Shown piece after piece: positions 46,099 through 55,225 of a stretch of DNA of 64,000 bases. A program made the position numbers and the translations under genes. The stretch lies in NCBI RefSeq assembly GCF_021491355.1, contig NZ_JAKENF010000001.1, positions 434,001 to 498,000 on the forward strand, given 5' to 3'. The notes below the pieces were generated by a model. That model was not told where the DNA came from. It searched no databases and was given only the letters and a program-made list of their open reading frames with translations. The DNA comes from Alitabrizicola rongguiensis. Lineage in GTDB: Bacteria > Pseudomonadota > Alphaproteobacteria > Rhodobacterales > Rhodobacteraceae. The first letter of the stretch is position 1, and each line of letters starts with the position of its first letter.

Positions 46099-46560
46099 TC
46101 AGACTGGCAGCGCCGTCGTCTTGAACACGGTCCGAAGGGCGAAAGAGGATTGAAGCTGTGCCACGCCCGGCAGCCGGGCCAGATACTGCCGGTGGATGCG
46201 GGCAAAGTCGTCCGTGTCCTGCGCCACGACCTTGAGCAGGTAATCCGCCGAGCCCGCCATAAGGTGGCATTCCAGAACGTCGGGTATGCGCTTCACCTCG
46301 CGCTCGAAGGCTTCCAGAACCTCGTCGGCCTGGCCGGACAGGGTGATCTCGACAAAGACAGTCGTCGGCCGGCCAAGCTTGCGCGCATCGAGCAGGGCCA
46401 CGTAGGCGTCGATCAGCCCCTCTTCCTCAAGCCGCTGCACGCGACGGTGGCAGGCCGACGGAGAAAGGTTTGCCGTCTCGGAAAGCTGCGCATTGGTCAT
46501 GCGTCCGTCTTTCTGCAATGCGGCGAGTATGCGCCTGTCTGTCGCGTCTAGTTCAATCAT
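46099..46560 (-). CDS. Lrp/AsnC-family regulator, likely controls ald
   Basis: A 153-residue protein with an N-terminal HTH ([25 protein letters not shown]) and a C-terminal RAM/AsnC effector domain ([17 protein letters not shown]). It is divergent from alanine dehydrogenase, a usual pairing for Lrp-type activators of ald responding to alanine. ATG 46560 (MIELD) is preferred to the upstream in-frame start. Confidence 0.9.
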   Translation of the reverse strand: MIELDATDRRILAALQKDGRMTNAQLSETANLSPSACHRRVQRLEEEGLIDAYVALLDARKLGRPTTVFVEITLSGQADEVLEAFEREVKRIPDVLECHLMAGSADYLLKVVAQDTDDFARIHRQYLARLPGVAQLQSSFALRTVFKTTALPV

Positions 46561-46701
46561 CGCGCAATAATTTCCCGCCATATCGACATACCGCCGGAAA
46601 TCTTACCAGAACGCGGCATCTTCGCCATCAAGAATTCAAAGCACTCGCGCGCCATCTGGGGCAGAATGATCGCCAGAGAGTTTTGCAGGGAGCGTCCCCA
46701 A

Positions 46702-47820
46702 ATGAAGATCGGTTGCCCGAAAGAGATCAAGCCGCAGGAATTCCGCGTCGGCATCACCCCGAACGCCGCCCGCGAGGCCGTGAATGCCGGCCACACCGTG
46801 CTGATGGAAACCAACGCCGGTATCGGCGCTGGCTTCTCGGACGCTGACTATGTCGCTGCCGGCGCCAAGATCGTCCCGACCGCGGAAGAGGTCTTTGCAT
46901 CGTCCGAAATGATCGTGAAGGTCAAGGAGCCGCAGGCCGTCGAGCGCAAGCGTCTGCGCGAAGGCCAGGTCCTGTTCACCTACCTGCACCTGGCGCCCGA
47001 TCCCGAGCAGACAAAGGACCTTCTGGACTCTGGCGTTACCGCGATCGCCTATGAAACCGTCACCGATGACCGCGGTGGCCTGCCGCTGCTGGCCCCGATG
47101 TCGGAAGTCGCCGGTCGCCTGGCGCCGCAGGTCGGTGCCTGGACCCTGCAAAAGGCCAATGGTGGCCGCGGCGTGCTGATGGGCGGCGTCCCGGGCGTTG
47201 CTCCGGCCAAGGTCGTGGTCATTGGCGGCGGCGTCGTCGGCACCCACGCAGCGAAGATCGCGGCCGGCATGGGCGCGGATGTGACCGTGCTCGACCGCTC
47301 GCTGCCCCGCCTGCGGTACCTCGACGACGTGTTCGGTCGTGACTTCAAATCGGTCTACTCGACCGCCGGCAACACCGCCGAGCTGATCCGCGAGGCCGAC
47401 ATGGTGATCGGCGCTGTGCTGATCCCGGGTGCGGCTGCTCCGAAACTCATCTCGCGCGCTCAGCTCGCAACGATGAAGCACGGCGCGGCGCTGGTGGACG
47501 TGGCCATCGACCAGGGCGGCTGCTTCGAGACCTCGCGGGCGACCACCCACCAGGACCCGATCTACGAAGTCGACGGCATCATGCACTACTGCGTCGCCAA
47601 CATGCCGGGCGCCGTCGCCCGCACCTCGACGCTGGCCCTCGGCAACGCCACCCTGCCCTTCATGATGGCTTTGGCCAACAAGGGCTGGAAGAAGGCCTGC
47701 GCCGACGACGTGCACCTGCTGAACGGTCTGAACGTGCATGCCGGCAAGCTGACTTACGGCGCTGTCGGCGCCGCGCTGAACCTGCCGGTTATCGAGCCGA
47801 AAACGGCGCTCGCCGCCTGA
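46702..47820 (+). CDS. ald: Alanine dehydrogenase
   Basis: A 372-residue enzyme: [18 protein letters not shown] at the N-terminus, NAD-binding [21 protein letters not shown] and the catalytic [16 protein letters not shown] region near the C-terminus. It interconverts L-alanine and pyruvate with ammonia and NADH. AGGGAG precedes the ATG. Divergent from the Lrp gene and followed by a strong terminator. Confidence 0.96.
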   Translation: MKIGCPKEIKPQEFRVGITPNAAREAVNAGHTVLMETNAGIGAGFSDADYVAAGAKIVPTAEEVFASSEMIVKVKEPQAVERKRLREGQVLFTYLHLAPDPEQTKDLLDSGVTAIAYETVTDDRGGLPLLAPMSEVAGRLAPQVGAWTLQKANGGRGVLMGGVPGVAPAKVVVIGGGVVGTHAAKIAAGMGADVTVLDRSLPRLRYLDDVFGRDFKSVYSTAGNTAELIREADMVIGAVLIPGAAAPKLISRAQLATMKHGAALVDVAIDQGGCFETSRATTHQDPIYEVDGIMHYCVANMPGAVARTSTLALGNATLPFMMALANKGWKKACADDVHLLNGLNVHAGKLTYGAVGAALNLPVIEPKTALAA

Positions 47821-47843
47821 GGCGGATGCCGGAGAACTACAGA

Positions 47844-47871
47844 GGGCCGCGGAGCGTTCCGCGGCCCTTTT
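47844..47871 (+). terminator. Rho-independent terminator after ald
   Basis: Perfect 10-bp stem GGGCCGCGGA / TCCGCGGCCC with GCGT loop and TTTT, 24 bases after the ald stop. Confidence 0.92.
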
Positions 47872-47887
47872 GCGTTCTGCGTCACTG

Positions 47888-48664
47888 TTACCGACCCCGG
47901 GGGCGGTTCCAGTTCATCCCTTCGAGGCGCGGGTCGCCAGCAAATGCCGCGGGGTCAAACTCGATGCCTAGCCGAGGGTGCTCGCGCAAAGCCTGTGCGC
48001 CGGTCGGTCCGATACGGATGTGCCAGGTCTGCAAGTCGATTGGACCGGGGCTGCGGAACGCCCGGCACGTCAGGACCGCGACATTGGCCCGCTGTTCCGG
48101 GTCGCGGACGGATTGATAGCGAAGGATCTCGGCACCAATGCCACGCGCGGCATCGGCAAGGTCCTGGCACGGGCCGTAGTCGGTCGGATGGGTCCATTGC
48201 TTGGCCTCGTGGGCGAGCGCGGCCTGCGTCAGATCCAGCGCCAAGGGGCTCGCCAGTTCAACCGAGAAAGCGGTGTATTCGGCGGCACCATCCGGAAAAG
48301 GCGTGTCCGGACTCTCGGCGTAGAAGAGAAAGCGATAGAAGACCATTTCGGCGGCAGCCGTCTCTGCGCGTTCGGCCCCGTACCACACGCCCGGCGTGAT
48401 CCCCGCCCGCCGGAACCGCGACCCTCGGGGATAGGGCCGATAGCGGAATGGAGTGGCCAGCAGATAGTGAAGATGGCGGCACTCTTCCGGGACGGGAGGC
48501 TTGGTCTCGTCCAGGATCGCTTCGAGCACGTCATGTTCCCGCAGGCTGTCCACGAGCTTGAGCGTCGAAACCCGATGCTGCGCTTCGACCAGCCGCCAGG
48601 CGAGGCCGGCAAAGGGGCGCGCCTCAGAGCGGAGCACGTCTGGCGTCCAGATAGGCGACGACAT
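47888..48664 (-). CDS. RES-domain toxin
   Basis: A 258-residue RES-family protein, longer than many. The RES core runs from about FAGLAWRLVEAQHR to the middle: TPFRYRPYPRGSRFRRAG (conserved Arg/Tyr), then WYGAERAETAAAEMVFYRF (Tyr/Glu). RES toxins degrade NAD+. It follows the Xre antitoxin gene with a 41-base overlap if ATG 48664 is used; a GTG at 48637 would cut this to 14. Confidence 0.85.
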   Translation of the reverse strand: MSSPIWTPDVLRSEARPFAGLAWRLVEAQHRVSTLKLVDSLREHDVLEAILDETKPPVPEECRHLHYLLATPFRYRPYPRGSRFRRAGITPGVWYGAERAETAAAEMVFYRFLFYAESPDTPFPDGAAEYTAFSVELASPLALDLTQAALAHEAKQWTHPTDYGPCQDLADAARGIGAEILRYQSVRDPEQRANVAVLTCRAFRSPGPIDLQTWHIRIGPTGAQALREHPRLGIEFDPAAFAGDPRLEGMNWNRPRGR

Positions 48665-49004
48665 CGATGAGCCCCTGTATAGACACGATCCGTTCCGCGG
48701 GGCGCGCGCCAAGCGCCGTATTGGGCGCGTTGAGCCAGGCGCGTGCCACCCCTTCGTCGCCGCCGGTGATGGCGTCAAGCGAACGGAAGGCCCGCACAAG
48801 AAGGGCCGCAAGCTCAAATGGCTTGCCATGGACGGGCAACGCGGCCTCGCCGTTCCTGAACCGCGAGACCTGCGCTTCCGAGACACCGATGATGTCGGCC
48901 AACTGCCGCCCGGAGATGTCGAGCCGCTCCGCCGCACGTATGGCAGCTTTGGTCAGGATCGTGCCGCGATCCGGCATGTCCTGTGGTCTGCTGGCTGAGC
49001 GCAT
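48624..49004 (-). CDS. Xre/ParS-type antitoxin (DUF2384)
   Basis: A 126-residue protein: N-terminal HTH (LDISGRQLADIIGVSEAQVSRFRNG) and a C-terminal ParS/DUF2384 region (EGVARAWLNAPNTALGARPAERI) that clamps the RES toxin. AAAGGA precedes the ATG. It comes first in the operon and should also repress it; an inverted repeat lies directly upstream. Confidence 0.87.
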   Translation of the reverse strand: MRSASRPQDMPDRGTILTKAAIRAAERLDISGRQLADIIGVSEAQVSRFRNGEAALPVHGKPFELAALLVRAFRSLDAITGGDEGVARAWLNAPNTALGARPAERIVSIQGLIDVVAYLDARRAPL

Positions 49005-49010
49005 CGCAAA

Positions 49011-49058
49011 TTCCTTTCACATGGAAGCATAGAGCAATAATGTTCCACAGGAAAGGAA
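49011..49058 (-). promoter_or_regulatory. Large inverted repeat, probable Xre operator
   Basis: Arms 49011-49026 and 49043-49058 (16 bases each) pair at 13 of 16 positions across a 16-base spacer. The site starts 7 bases before the antitoxin ATG. Its left arm carries the antitoxin ribosome site. The right arm runs into the mscL terminator. Confidence 0.6.
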
Positions 49059-49083
49059 AACCTGCCGACAGTCCGCCGGCAGG
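49051..49083 (-). terminator. Rho-independent terminator after mscL
   Basis: Stem CCTGCCG / CGGCAGG (49061-49067 and 49077-49083) with a 9-base loop; in the minus direction TTTTCCTTTC follows. Confidence 0.7.
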
Positions 49084-49140
49084 CTTCTACTCACACGGCA
49101 ACCGGGCCAGTCAGCCCAGACGCGGCCCCGCGCTTCGGCG

Positions 49141-49575
49141 TCAGGCTTTCGCCTTCAGCAGGTCACGGATATCGGAAAGCAGTTCTTCCTGCGTCGGCCC
49201 TTTGGGCGCTTCTGGTTCGGCCGCCTTCGCCTTGACCAGGGTCGATTGGGCCTTGTTCACCGCCTTGACGATCAGGAAGACAACCCAGGCGATGATGAGG
49301 AAGTTGAGCAGCGCGCTGAGGAACGATCCATAGGCGAACACCGCCGCACCGCTGTCGCGTGCGGCCTGCAGGCTCGCACCGTCGGGAACAGTGCCAGACA
49401 TCACGAAATAGAGGTTCGAGAAGTCGATACCCCCGATGATCAGTCCGATGATCGGATTGATGAGGTCATTGACCATGGAGTTGACGATTGCCGTAAACGC
49501 CGCACCGATGATGATACCGACAGCGAGGTCAATGACATTGCCCCGCGCGATAAATGCTTTGAATTCATTCAACAT
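49141..49575 (-). CDS. mscL: Large-conductance mechanosensitive channel MscL
   Basis: A 144-residue channel: [25 protein letters not shown] is the N-terminal helix and gate, followed by a periplasmic loop, TM2 ([16 protein letters not shown]) and a C-terminal helical bundle ([11 protein letters not shown]). It opens under membrane tension in hypo-osmotic shock. ATG 49575 fits the family start. Confidence 0.95.
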   Translation of the reverse strand: MLNEFKAFIARGNVIDLAVGIIIGAAFTAIVNSMVNDLINPIIGLIIGGIDFSNLYFVMSGTVPDGASLQAARDSGAAVFAYGSFLSALLNFLIIAWVVFLIVKAVNKAQSTLVKAKAAEPEAPKGPTQEELLSDIRDLLKAKA

Positions 49576-49716
49576 TGTTCTCGATCCCTCAAGGTGCCCC
49601 GCTTCCGTGGCGACATCCGCGCACATGCGGCGCTGCAGAAACCCACAGATCCGCCGTCTTGGTGATGCCCAATCAGTACCTAGCTTGGCAAGAAGGAACC
49701 TCAGTAGGCAGACAGA

Positions 49717-50412
49717 ATGACCGTACTCGCCCAATTCCCGATCACGGACCGCTGGTCACCTCGCACGCCCGGCGCGATCCAGCTCTATTCGCTTCCCACT
49801 CCGAATGGCGTGAAGATTTCGATCGCACTCGAGGAAATGGGCCTGCCCTATGACGCCCATCTGGTGGATTTCGGCAGGAACGACCAGTTCAGCCCGGCCT
49901 TCCTGTCGCTGAATCCCAACAACAAGATTCCGGCGATCCTTGACCCGGACGGCCCCGATGGCAAACCGCTGGCCCTGTTCGAAAGCGGGGCCATCCTGAT
50001 CTACCTGGCCGAGAAGACCGGCAAGTTCATGGCAGAGGCAAACCGGTATGAGGTCATTCAGTGGCTGATGTTCCAGATCGGTGGGATCGGCCCGATGTTC
50101 GGACAACTGGGCTACTTCCATACCTATGCAGGAAAGGAAATCGAGGATCCACGCCCCAAGGAGCGCTACCGCGCCGAGGTCGAGCGTCTTCTCAAGGTGC
50201 TCGACAAGGCGCTCGAGGGGCGGGAGTGGATCGCCGGCGAGTATTCAATTGCCGACATCGCCATCGCCCCGTGGCTGCGCGGCCTGCGGGATTTCTACAA
50301 GGCCGCCGAACTGGTCGGCTGGTCGCGGCTTCGGAATGTCCCGGCCTATCTGGACCGTTTCCTTGCCCGCCCGGCTGTGCAGCGCGGATTGCTCCAGCCG
50401 ACGCGCGGCTGA
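49717..50412 (+). CDS. Glutathione S-transferase, Ure2/YghU-like
   Basis: A 231-residue GST: thioredoxin-like domain ([52 protein letters not shown]) and an all-helical C-terminal domain. The TPNG start and NNKIPAI motif are typical of the Nu/Ure2-like group that reduces glutathione disulfide bonds. Substrate not certain. Divergent from mscL across 141 bases. Confidence 0.9.
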   Translation: MTVLAQFPITDRWSPRTPGAIQLYSLPTPNGVKISIALEEMGLPYDAHLVDFGRNDQFSPAFLSLNPNNKIPAILDPDGPDGKPLALFESGAILIYLAEKTGKFMAEANRYEVIQWLMFQIGGIGPMFGQLGYFHTYAGKEIEDPRPKERYRAEVERLLKVLDKALEGREWIAGEYSIADIAIAPWLRGLRDFYKAAELVGWSRLRNVPAYLDRFLARPAVQRGLLQPTRG

Positions 50413-50489
50413 CCGGTCGCATGAGCGGGCCCGCGCCCGACTGACCATAGGCCGGCCCCGAGGCGATCTTTGCCAGGGACAGAGGACGA

Positions 50490-51446
50490 TCAGGGTCGGG
50501 GGGCAGCGGCCCGGCGCAACCGGTCGTTGATCGCGCGGCCAAGACCAGCTTCGGGAATTGGCGCGATGGCGATGCGCCCGTCCGGCCCGGCCAGACGATC
50601 AGCCTCGCGCAGCAGATGGAACAGGTTTGCGGCAGCTTCGACCAGATCGCCTGTCGCGGACAGCGACAGGTCGGCGTCCTCGCAACCGGGTCCGAATCCT
50701 ATCCAGACCTCGCCCGGCTCGGGGCGCGAGGCGGTCAGACGCACTGCGGCGCCAGGCGCATAGTGCGAGGCGAGCTGCCCGGGCGCAGTCGGCTTGACCG
50801 TGCTGCCGCCTTGCTGAAGCGGATGCCCCAGAACAGCCTCGATTGCTTCAGCCGGAACGCCGCCCGGACGCAGCAAAACAGCAGGGCCGTCGAGCCCAAT
50901 GATGGTCGACTCCACCCCCACGGCACAGGCCCCGCCATCGACCACGCCAGCGATCCGCCCATCTAGCCCTTCGATCACATGGGCGGCTCGCGTTGGGCTG
51001 ACGCGTCCCGAAGGGTTTGCAGAAGGCGCGGCCAATGGACCGCCAAAGGCGCGGAGAAGCGCGCTTGCGACAGGATGCGCCGGAACGCGCAGGGCGACCG
51101 TGGGCAGTTCGGCGGTCACATAGGGCGACAGCCCGGTGTCCGGACGCAGCGGCAGGACAAGCGTCAGAGGCCCCGGCCAGAAGGCCAAGGCAAGCCGCTC
51201 TGCACGTTGGTCGAAGTCACCAAGAACCCGGGCAGCATCGACATCAGGCAGATGCACGATCAGCGGGTTGAAGCGCGGCCGTCCCTTTGCCTCGTAGATG
51301 CGCGCCACGGCAAGGTCCGACCGCGCATCGCCACCGAGGCCATAGACTGTTTCGGTCGGGAAGGCGACGAGTTCGCCGGCTCGCAGCAGGTCGGCTGCCC
51401 GGCTCAATCCGGCTTCATCGGGTCGCAGGGTTTCGGTGACTGGCAT
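50490..51446 (-). CDS. L-threonylcarbamoyladenylate synthase (Sua5)
   Basis: A 318-residue protein: YrdC domain (AFPTETVYGLGGDA, KGRPRFNPLIVHL, SANPSGRVSPT) followed by a Sua5 C-terminal domain (SHYAPGAAVRL). It makes the threonylcarbamoyl-AMP used for t6A37 in tRNA. The two-domain form is Sua5 rather than the short TsaC. The ATG 51446 (MPVTETL) is chosen; the same frame stays open far upstream, antisense to the next gene. Confidence 0.92.
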   Translation of the reverse strand: MPVTETLRPDEAGLSRAADLLRAGELVAFPTETVYGLGGDARSDLAVARIYEAKGRPRFNPLIVHLPDVDAARVLGDFDQRAERLALAFWPGPLTLVLPLRPDTGLSPYVTAELPTVALRVPAHPVASALLRAFGGPLAAPSANPSGRVSPTRAAHVIEGLDGRIAGVVDGGACAVGVESTIIGLDGPAVLLRPGGVPAEAIEAVLGHPLQQGGSTVKPTAPGQLASHYAPGAAVRLTASRPEPGEVWIGFGPGCEDADLSLSATGDLVEAAANLFHLLREADRLAGPDGRIAIAPIPEAGLGRAINDRLRRAAAPRP

Positions 51447-51560
51447 GATTTGACGTAGCGTAGGCCTTGAGGATGGACCGCCAATCACTACTGTCGGCCC
51501 GGTATCAACCTGCCTTACGCGGCGCATCCATCGTTGCCAAGGCAGGAGCGGAGGACTCAC

Positions 51561-53261
51561 ATGGCATTTCGCGCACCCGTCGCCGATCATCGTTTCGTGC
51601 TCGACCATATTGTCGGTTTTGCGCAGGTCGCGGCGACCGACCGTTTTGCCGATGCGACCGTGGAAATGGTCGATGCGATCCTGACCAGCGCGGCCCGGCT
51701 TGCCGACGAAGTACTGGCCCCGGTCAACCGGTCTGGCGACAAGACGCCGGCGCGCCTCGAGAATGGCATCGTCCGCACCAGCCCCGGTTTTGCCGAAGCC
51801 TATCGTGCCATCGCCGAAGGCGGATGGGTCTCGGTCGCGGCCACCTCGGAATATGGTGGGATGGGGCTGCCCATGACGCTCGCCACCGTCGTGAACGAGA
51901 TGATGTCGGGGGCCTGCATCGCGCTGCAGCTGAACCCGCTTCTGACACAGGGCCAGATCGAAGCTCTGGAGCATCACGCCTCGGACGAACTGAAGGCACT
52001 CTACCTGCCGAAACTCATCTCGGGTGAATGGTCGGGCACGATGAACCTGACCGAGCCGCAGGCCGGCAGCGACGTCGGCGCCTTGCGCTCTACCGCCGTC
52101 GAGAACGAAGACGGGACCTTTGCGGTAACCGGACAGAAGATTTTCATCACCTGGGGCGACAGCGACGTGACCTCGAATGTCTGCCACCTTGTGCTGGCGC
52201 GGCTGCCTGATGGTGGTCCCGGCACCAAGGGGATCAGCCTTTTCCTGGTTCCGAAGTTCATTCCCGATGCCCAAGGCAATCCAGGCCGGCGCAATGCGTT
52301 GCAGGTCGTCAGCCTGGAACACAAGCTTGGCATCCACGGCTCACCGACCTGCGTCATGCAGTATGATGGCGCGACCGGTTGGCTGGTGGGCGCGCGGCAC
52401 AAGGGGATGGCCGCGATGTTCACCATGATGAACAACGCCCGTCTGGCGGTCGGCGCGCAGGGCGTCGGTGTCGGCGAGGCGGCGCTGCAGCATGCGCTGA
52501 CCTATGCCGAGGCGCGGGTCCAGGGGCCGACGCCGACCGGAGAAGCAGGAATCATCGGACATGCGGATGTCCGGCGGATGCTGGCCGCGACCCGGGCCGA
52601 TCTGTTCTCGGCCCGCGCGATCGCGCTGTCCTGCGCCGTTGCGCTCGATATGGCAAAGGCAACAGGTGCGCCTGAATGGCATGCCCGTGCCGCCCTGCTC
52701 ACGCCGATCGCCAAGGCCTTCGGCACCGATGCCGGCATCGCCGCTGCCGAGGCCGGCATCCAGGTACATGGAGGCATGGGCTTCATCGAGGAGAGCGGGG
52801 CTGCCCAGTACCTGCGCGACGTGCGCATCACCGCGATCTACGAAGGAACGAACGGCATCCAGGCGATGGACCTTGTCGGTCGCAAGCTGTCGGACGGGGG
52901 CGAGGCTGCGTTCCGTCTGATCCAGGAGGTTCAGGACCACGCAGAGGGCGCGCGCGCGCGCCTGCCAGATCTCGCGGGCGATGTCTGGGCCGCTGCGGAA
53001 TCGCTGCGCGAAGCAACGGAATGGCTTCTGACCCGAGCCCCAAACGACCGCTTTGCCGGCGCGGTTCCCTATCTGCGCGCCTTTGCTCGGGTGCTTGGCT
53101 CCGACGCGCATCTGCGGGCAGCCCTGGCTGATGATGCCCGTCTGCCGCTGGCCCGGATCGCCATCCGTCGCCTTCTGCCAGAGCATCAGGGACTTCTGGC
53201 AGAAGTGCGCGAGGGGGCTGAAGGTCTCTACGCCGTGACCGCTGCCGATCTTGCAGCCTGA
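51561..53261 (+). CDS. Acyl-CoA dehydrogenase, long (DmdC-like) type
   Basis: A 566-residue flavin dehydrogenase: N-terminal helical domain, TEPQAGSDVG and ITWGDSD flavin-site motifs, IQVHGGMGFIEE, and the catalytic-base region YEGTNGIQAMDL, with an extra C-terminal domain. Length and layout match the group that includes DmdC (methylmercaptopropionyl-CoA dehydrogenase), but the substrate cannot be told from sequence. GGCAGGAGCGGAGG precedes the ATG. Confidence 0.88.
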   Translation: MAFRAPVADHRFVLDHIVGFAQVAATDRFADATVEMVDAILTSAARLADEVLAPVNRSGDKTPARLENGIVRTSPGFAEAYRAIAEGGWVSVAATSEYGGMGLPMTLATVVNEMMSGACIALQLNPLLTQGQIEALEHHASDELKALYLPKLISGEWSGTMNLTEPQAGSDVGALRSTAVENEDGTFAVTGQKIFITWGDSDVTSNVCHLVLARLPDGGPGTKGISLFLVPKFIPDAQGNPGRRNALQVVSLEHKLGIHGSPTCVMQYDGATGWLVGARHKGMAAMFTMMNNARLAVGAQGVGVGEAALQHALTYAEARVQGPTPTGEAGIIGHADVRRMLAATRADLFSARAIALSCAVALDMAKATGAPEWHARAALLTPIAKAFGTDAGIAAAEAGIQVHGGMGFIEESGAAQYLRDVRITAIYEGTNGIQAMDLVGRKLSDGGEAAFRLIQEVQDHAEGARARLPDLAGDVWAAAESLREATEWLLTRAPNDRFAGAVPYLRAFARVLGSDAHLRAALADDARLPLARIAIRRLLPEHQGLLAEVREGAEGLYAVTAADLAA

Positions 53262-53265
53262 ACAG

Positions 53266-54297
53266 ATGCGCGAGGAGGGCGGCATTCGCTTTCCCTTTGA
53301 CTTGCCTCCGGCCGAGGGCGAAGTCGTCCAGGTCGCAGAGGGCATCCTGTGGATCCGCCTTCCCCTGCCTATGGCGCTGGACCATGTGAACGTCTTCGCA
53401 CTGGCCGATGACGACGGCTGGACGCTGGTCGACACCGGCCTCGATACGCGAAAGACCCGCGCGCTCTGGCAGCGGCTGCTCGATGGCCCGCTTGCTGGGC
53501 GCCCGGTCGCACGAGTGATCGTGACCCACCACCACCCGGACCATGTGGGCCTTGCCGGCTGGTTCCAGTCGCAGGGCGCAGAGCTATGGACCACGCGCAC
53601 CTCTTGGCTTTACGCCCGGATGCTGGTGCTCGACGAACAGCAAACGCCTTCGCCGCAACAGCTACGGTTCTGGCGCAGGGCCGGGATGAGCGATGACGAG
53701 ATCGCGCGGCGGATGGTCGAGCGCCCCTTCAACTTTGCCGATTGCGTCGCGCACATGCCTGTCGGCTTCTTCGGCATCGAGGAGGGAGACGTCCTGACGC
53801 TTGCCGACCGTCACTGGCTGGTTCTGCTGGGAGGCGGCCATGCACCGGACCACATTACACTCTGGTCGGAAAGTGACGGGCTGATTCTGGGCGGCGATCA
53901 ACTCCTTCCGGGGATATCTGCCAATATCGGGGTCTATCCGACCGAACCCGAGGCCGATCCCCTGAGCGACTGGATCGAGTCATGCAAGCGTTTCCGCCCG
54001 CTGGCGACCCATGACCAACTGGTTCTGCCTGGCCACAAGTTGCCCTTCACCGGGCTGCCGTTGCGTCTGACGCAGATGATCGAGAACCATGAAAGCGCAC
54101 TTGGACGGCTGCACGACCATCTGTCCAAGCCTCGCCTTGCCATCGAGTGCTTCCCAGCCCTCTTCAAACGCGAGATCGGTTCCGAAAGCTTCTCGCTGGC
54201 GCTTGCAGAGACCGTGGCGCATCTGAACCATCTGCTGCGCAGCGGCGTCGTCCGGCGCGACGATCGTCAGGGGGCCTGGCTCTGGCACCGAAGCTGA
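53266..54297 (+). CDS. Metallo-beta-lactamase-fold hydrolase
   Basis: A 343-residue MBL-fold enzyme: THHHPDHVG gives the HxHxDH zinc site, GGGHAPDHITLW a further His, ILGGDQLLPG the bridging Asp, and LPGHKLPF the last His. A C-terminal helical extension follows. It starts 4 bases after the acyl-CoA dehydrogenase stop, so the pair are probably co-transcribed. A CoA-thioester or lactone hydrolase role is plausible, not shown. ATG 53266 is preferred over TTG 53251. Confidence 0.85.
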   Translation: MREEGGIRFPFDLPPAEGEVVQVAEGILWIRLPLPMALDHVNVFALADDDGWTLVDTGLDTRKTRALWQRLLDGPLAGRPVARVIVTHHHPDHVGLAGWFQSQGAELWTTRTSWLYARMLVLDEQQTPSPQQLRFWRRAGMSDDEIARRMVERPFNFADCVAHMPVGFFGIEEGDVLTLADRHWLVLLGGGHAPDHITLWSESDGLILGGDQLLPGISANIGVYPTEPEADPLSDWIESCKRFRPLATHDQLVLPGHKLPFTGLPLRLTQMIENHESALGRLHDHLSKPRLAIECFPALFKREIGSESFSLALAETVAHLNHLLRSGVVRRDDRQGAWLWHRS

Positions 54298-54384
54298 TTT
54301 TCAAAGCGGCAATCCTCGTGACAGGCCGTGCGTGATCGGCTAAGGGGTGAAGCAGCGAACAGGCAAAAGGGAGCCCTTGCGATC

Positions 54385-54537
54385 ATGGCGGCACATCACG
54401 ACCATATCGAGCACAAGCACGGTACGATGGATATCCGCGATCACGAGAAGACGTTCGAGGGATTTGTCCGGATGGTGACCTGGGCGGTCGGCATCATCAT
54501 TGCCGTCCTGATCTTCCTCGCTTTGGCCAACGCCTGA
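54385..54537 (+). CDS. aa3-type cytochrome c oxidase subunit IV
   Basis: A 50-residue protein: His-rich start (AAHHDHIEHKHGTMDIRDHEKTFEGF, read as two parts) and one membrane helix (MVTWAVGIIIAVLIFLALANA, 21-residue segment split as MVTWAVGIII and AVLIFLALANA). This is the bacterial aa3 subunit IV seen in Paracoccus and Rhodobacter structures. It lies away from other aa3 genes in this window. GGGAG precedes the ATG at some distance. Confidence 0.85.
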   Translation: MAAHHDHIEHKHGTMDIRDHEKTFEGFVRMVTWAVGIIIAVLIFLALANA

Positions 54538-54554
54538 TCCGCGCCATCCTCCCC

Positions 54555-55160
54555 ATGTGGCGCCTCATCCTTTGCCTTGCCGCGGCACTGGTTCTGGCAG
54601 GCTGCGCAGCCGAGCCGAAATGGGCCCCGGATGCGGCTGTCGCTCAGGCAGCCTACCGTGCCCCCGGCCCGCCTTCGATCACACTGTTCACCGTTGTCGG
54701 TTCTCAGCGCAATCAGGGCGCCCACAGCGGGCTGCTGATCAATGGCTCTCAACGGATCATGTTCGATCCAGCTGGCACCTGGCAGCATCCGCGCATCCCC
54801 GAGCGGAACGACGTGCATTTCGGCATGACAGACAAGATGGTGAACTTCTACATCGATTACCATGCACGCGAGACGTATAACGTAATCGAGCAGACGCTGG
54901 TCGTTTCACCAGAACAGGCCGAGGCAGCCCTGCGGGCGGCGCTGAACTATGGGGCGGTCAAGAAGTCGTTCTGCACCATCGCGACGTCGAGTGTCCTGCA
55001 AAGTGTTCCCGGCTTCGAGTCGATCCGTTCGACCTGGAATCCAAAGAAGCTTATGCAGCAGTTCGGCGAGTTCCCCGGCGTGACCCAACGGGTCATCACC
55101 GACACCGATGCCAACAAGAACCATGGCGTCCTGTTGGTCCAGGCCCAGGATGGCCCTTGA
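54555..55160 (+). CDS. Putative outer-membrane lipoprotein, possible permuted papain-like enzyme
   Basis: A 201-residue lipoprotein: signal peptide ending LVLAGC, with the lipid Cys at 17. No named family is recognised. H57 in GAHSGLLINGSQ and C140 in KKSFCTIATSS resemble the His-first, Cys-second order of permuted NlpC/P60 (YiiX/LRAT-like) enzymes. It starts 17 bases after the aa3 subunit IV gene. Confidence 0.65.
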   Translation: MWRLILCLAAALVLAGCAAEPKWAPDAAVAQAAYRAPGPPSITLFTVVGSQRNQGAHSGLLINGSQRIMFDPAGTWQHPRIPERNDVHFGMTDKMVNFYIDYHARETYNVIEQTLVVSPEQAEAALRAALNYGAVKKSFCTIATSSVLQSVPGFESIRSTWNPKKLMQQFGEFPGVTQRVITDTDANKNHGVLLVQAQDGP

Positions 55161-55225
55161 ACCGATACTGGACGTGATCTGCCCGAACGCTTAAGCCGGT
55201 CCGGAAACGGGAGCGAGGGCGGAAC

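Noticed and set aside
51447-52337. Upstream extension of the Sua5 frame to 615 codons
   Set aside because: It is antisense to the acyl-CoA dehydrogenase and lacks similarity; the ATG at 51446 fits the family start.
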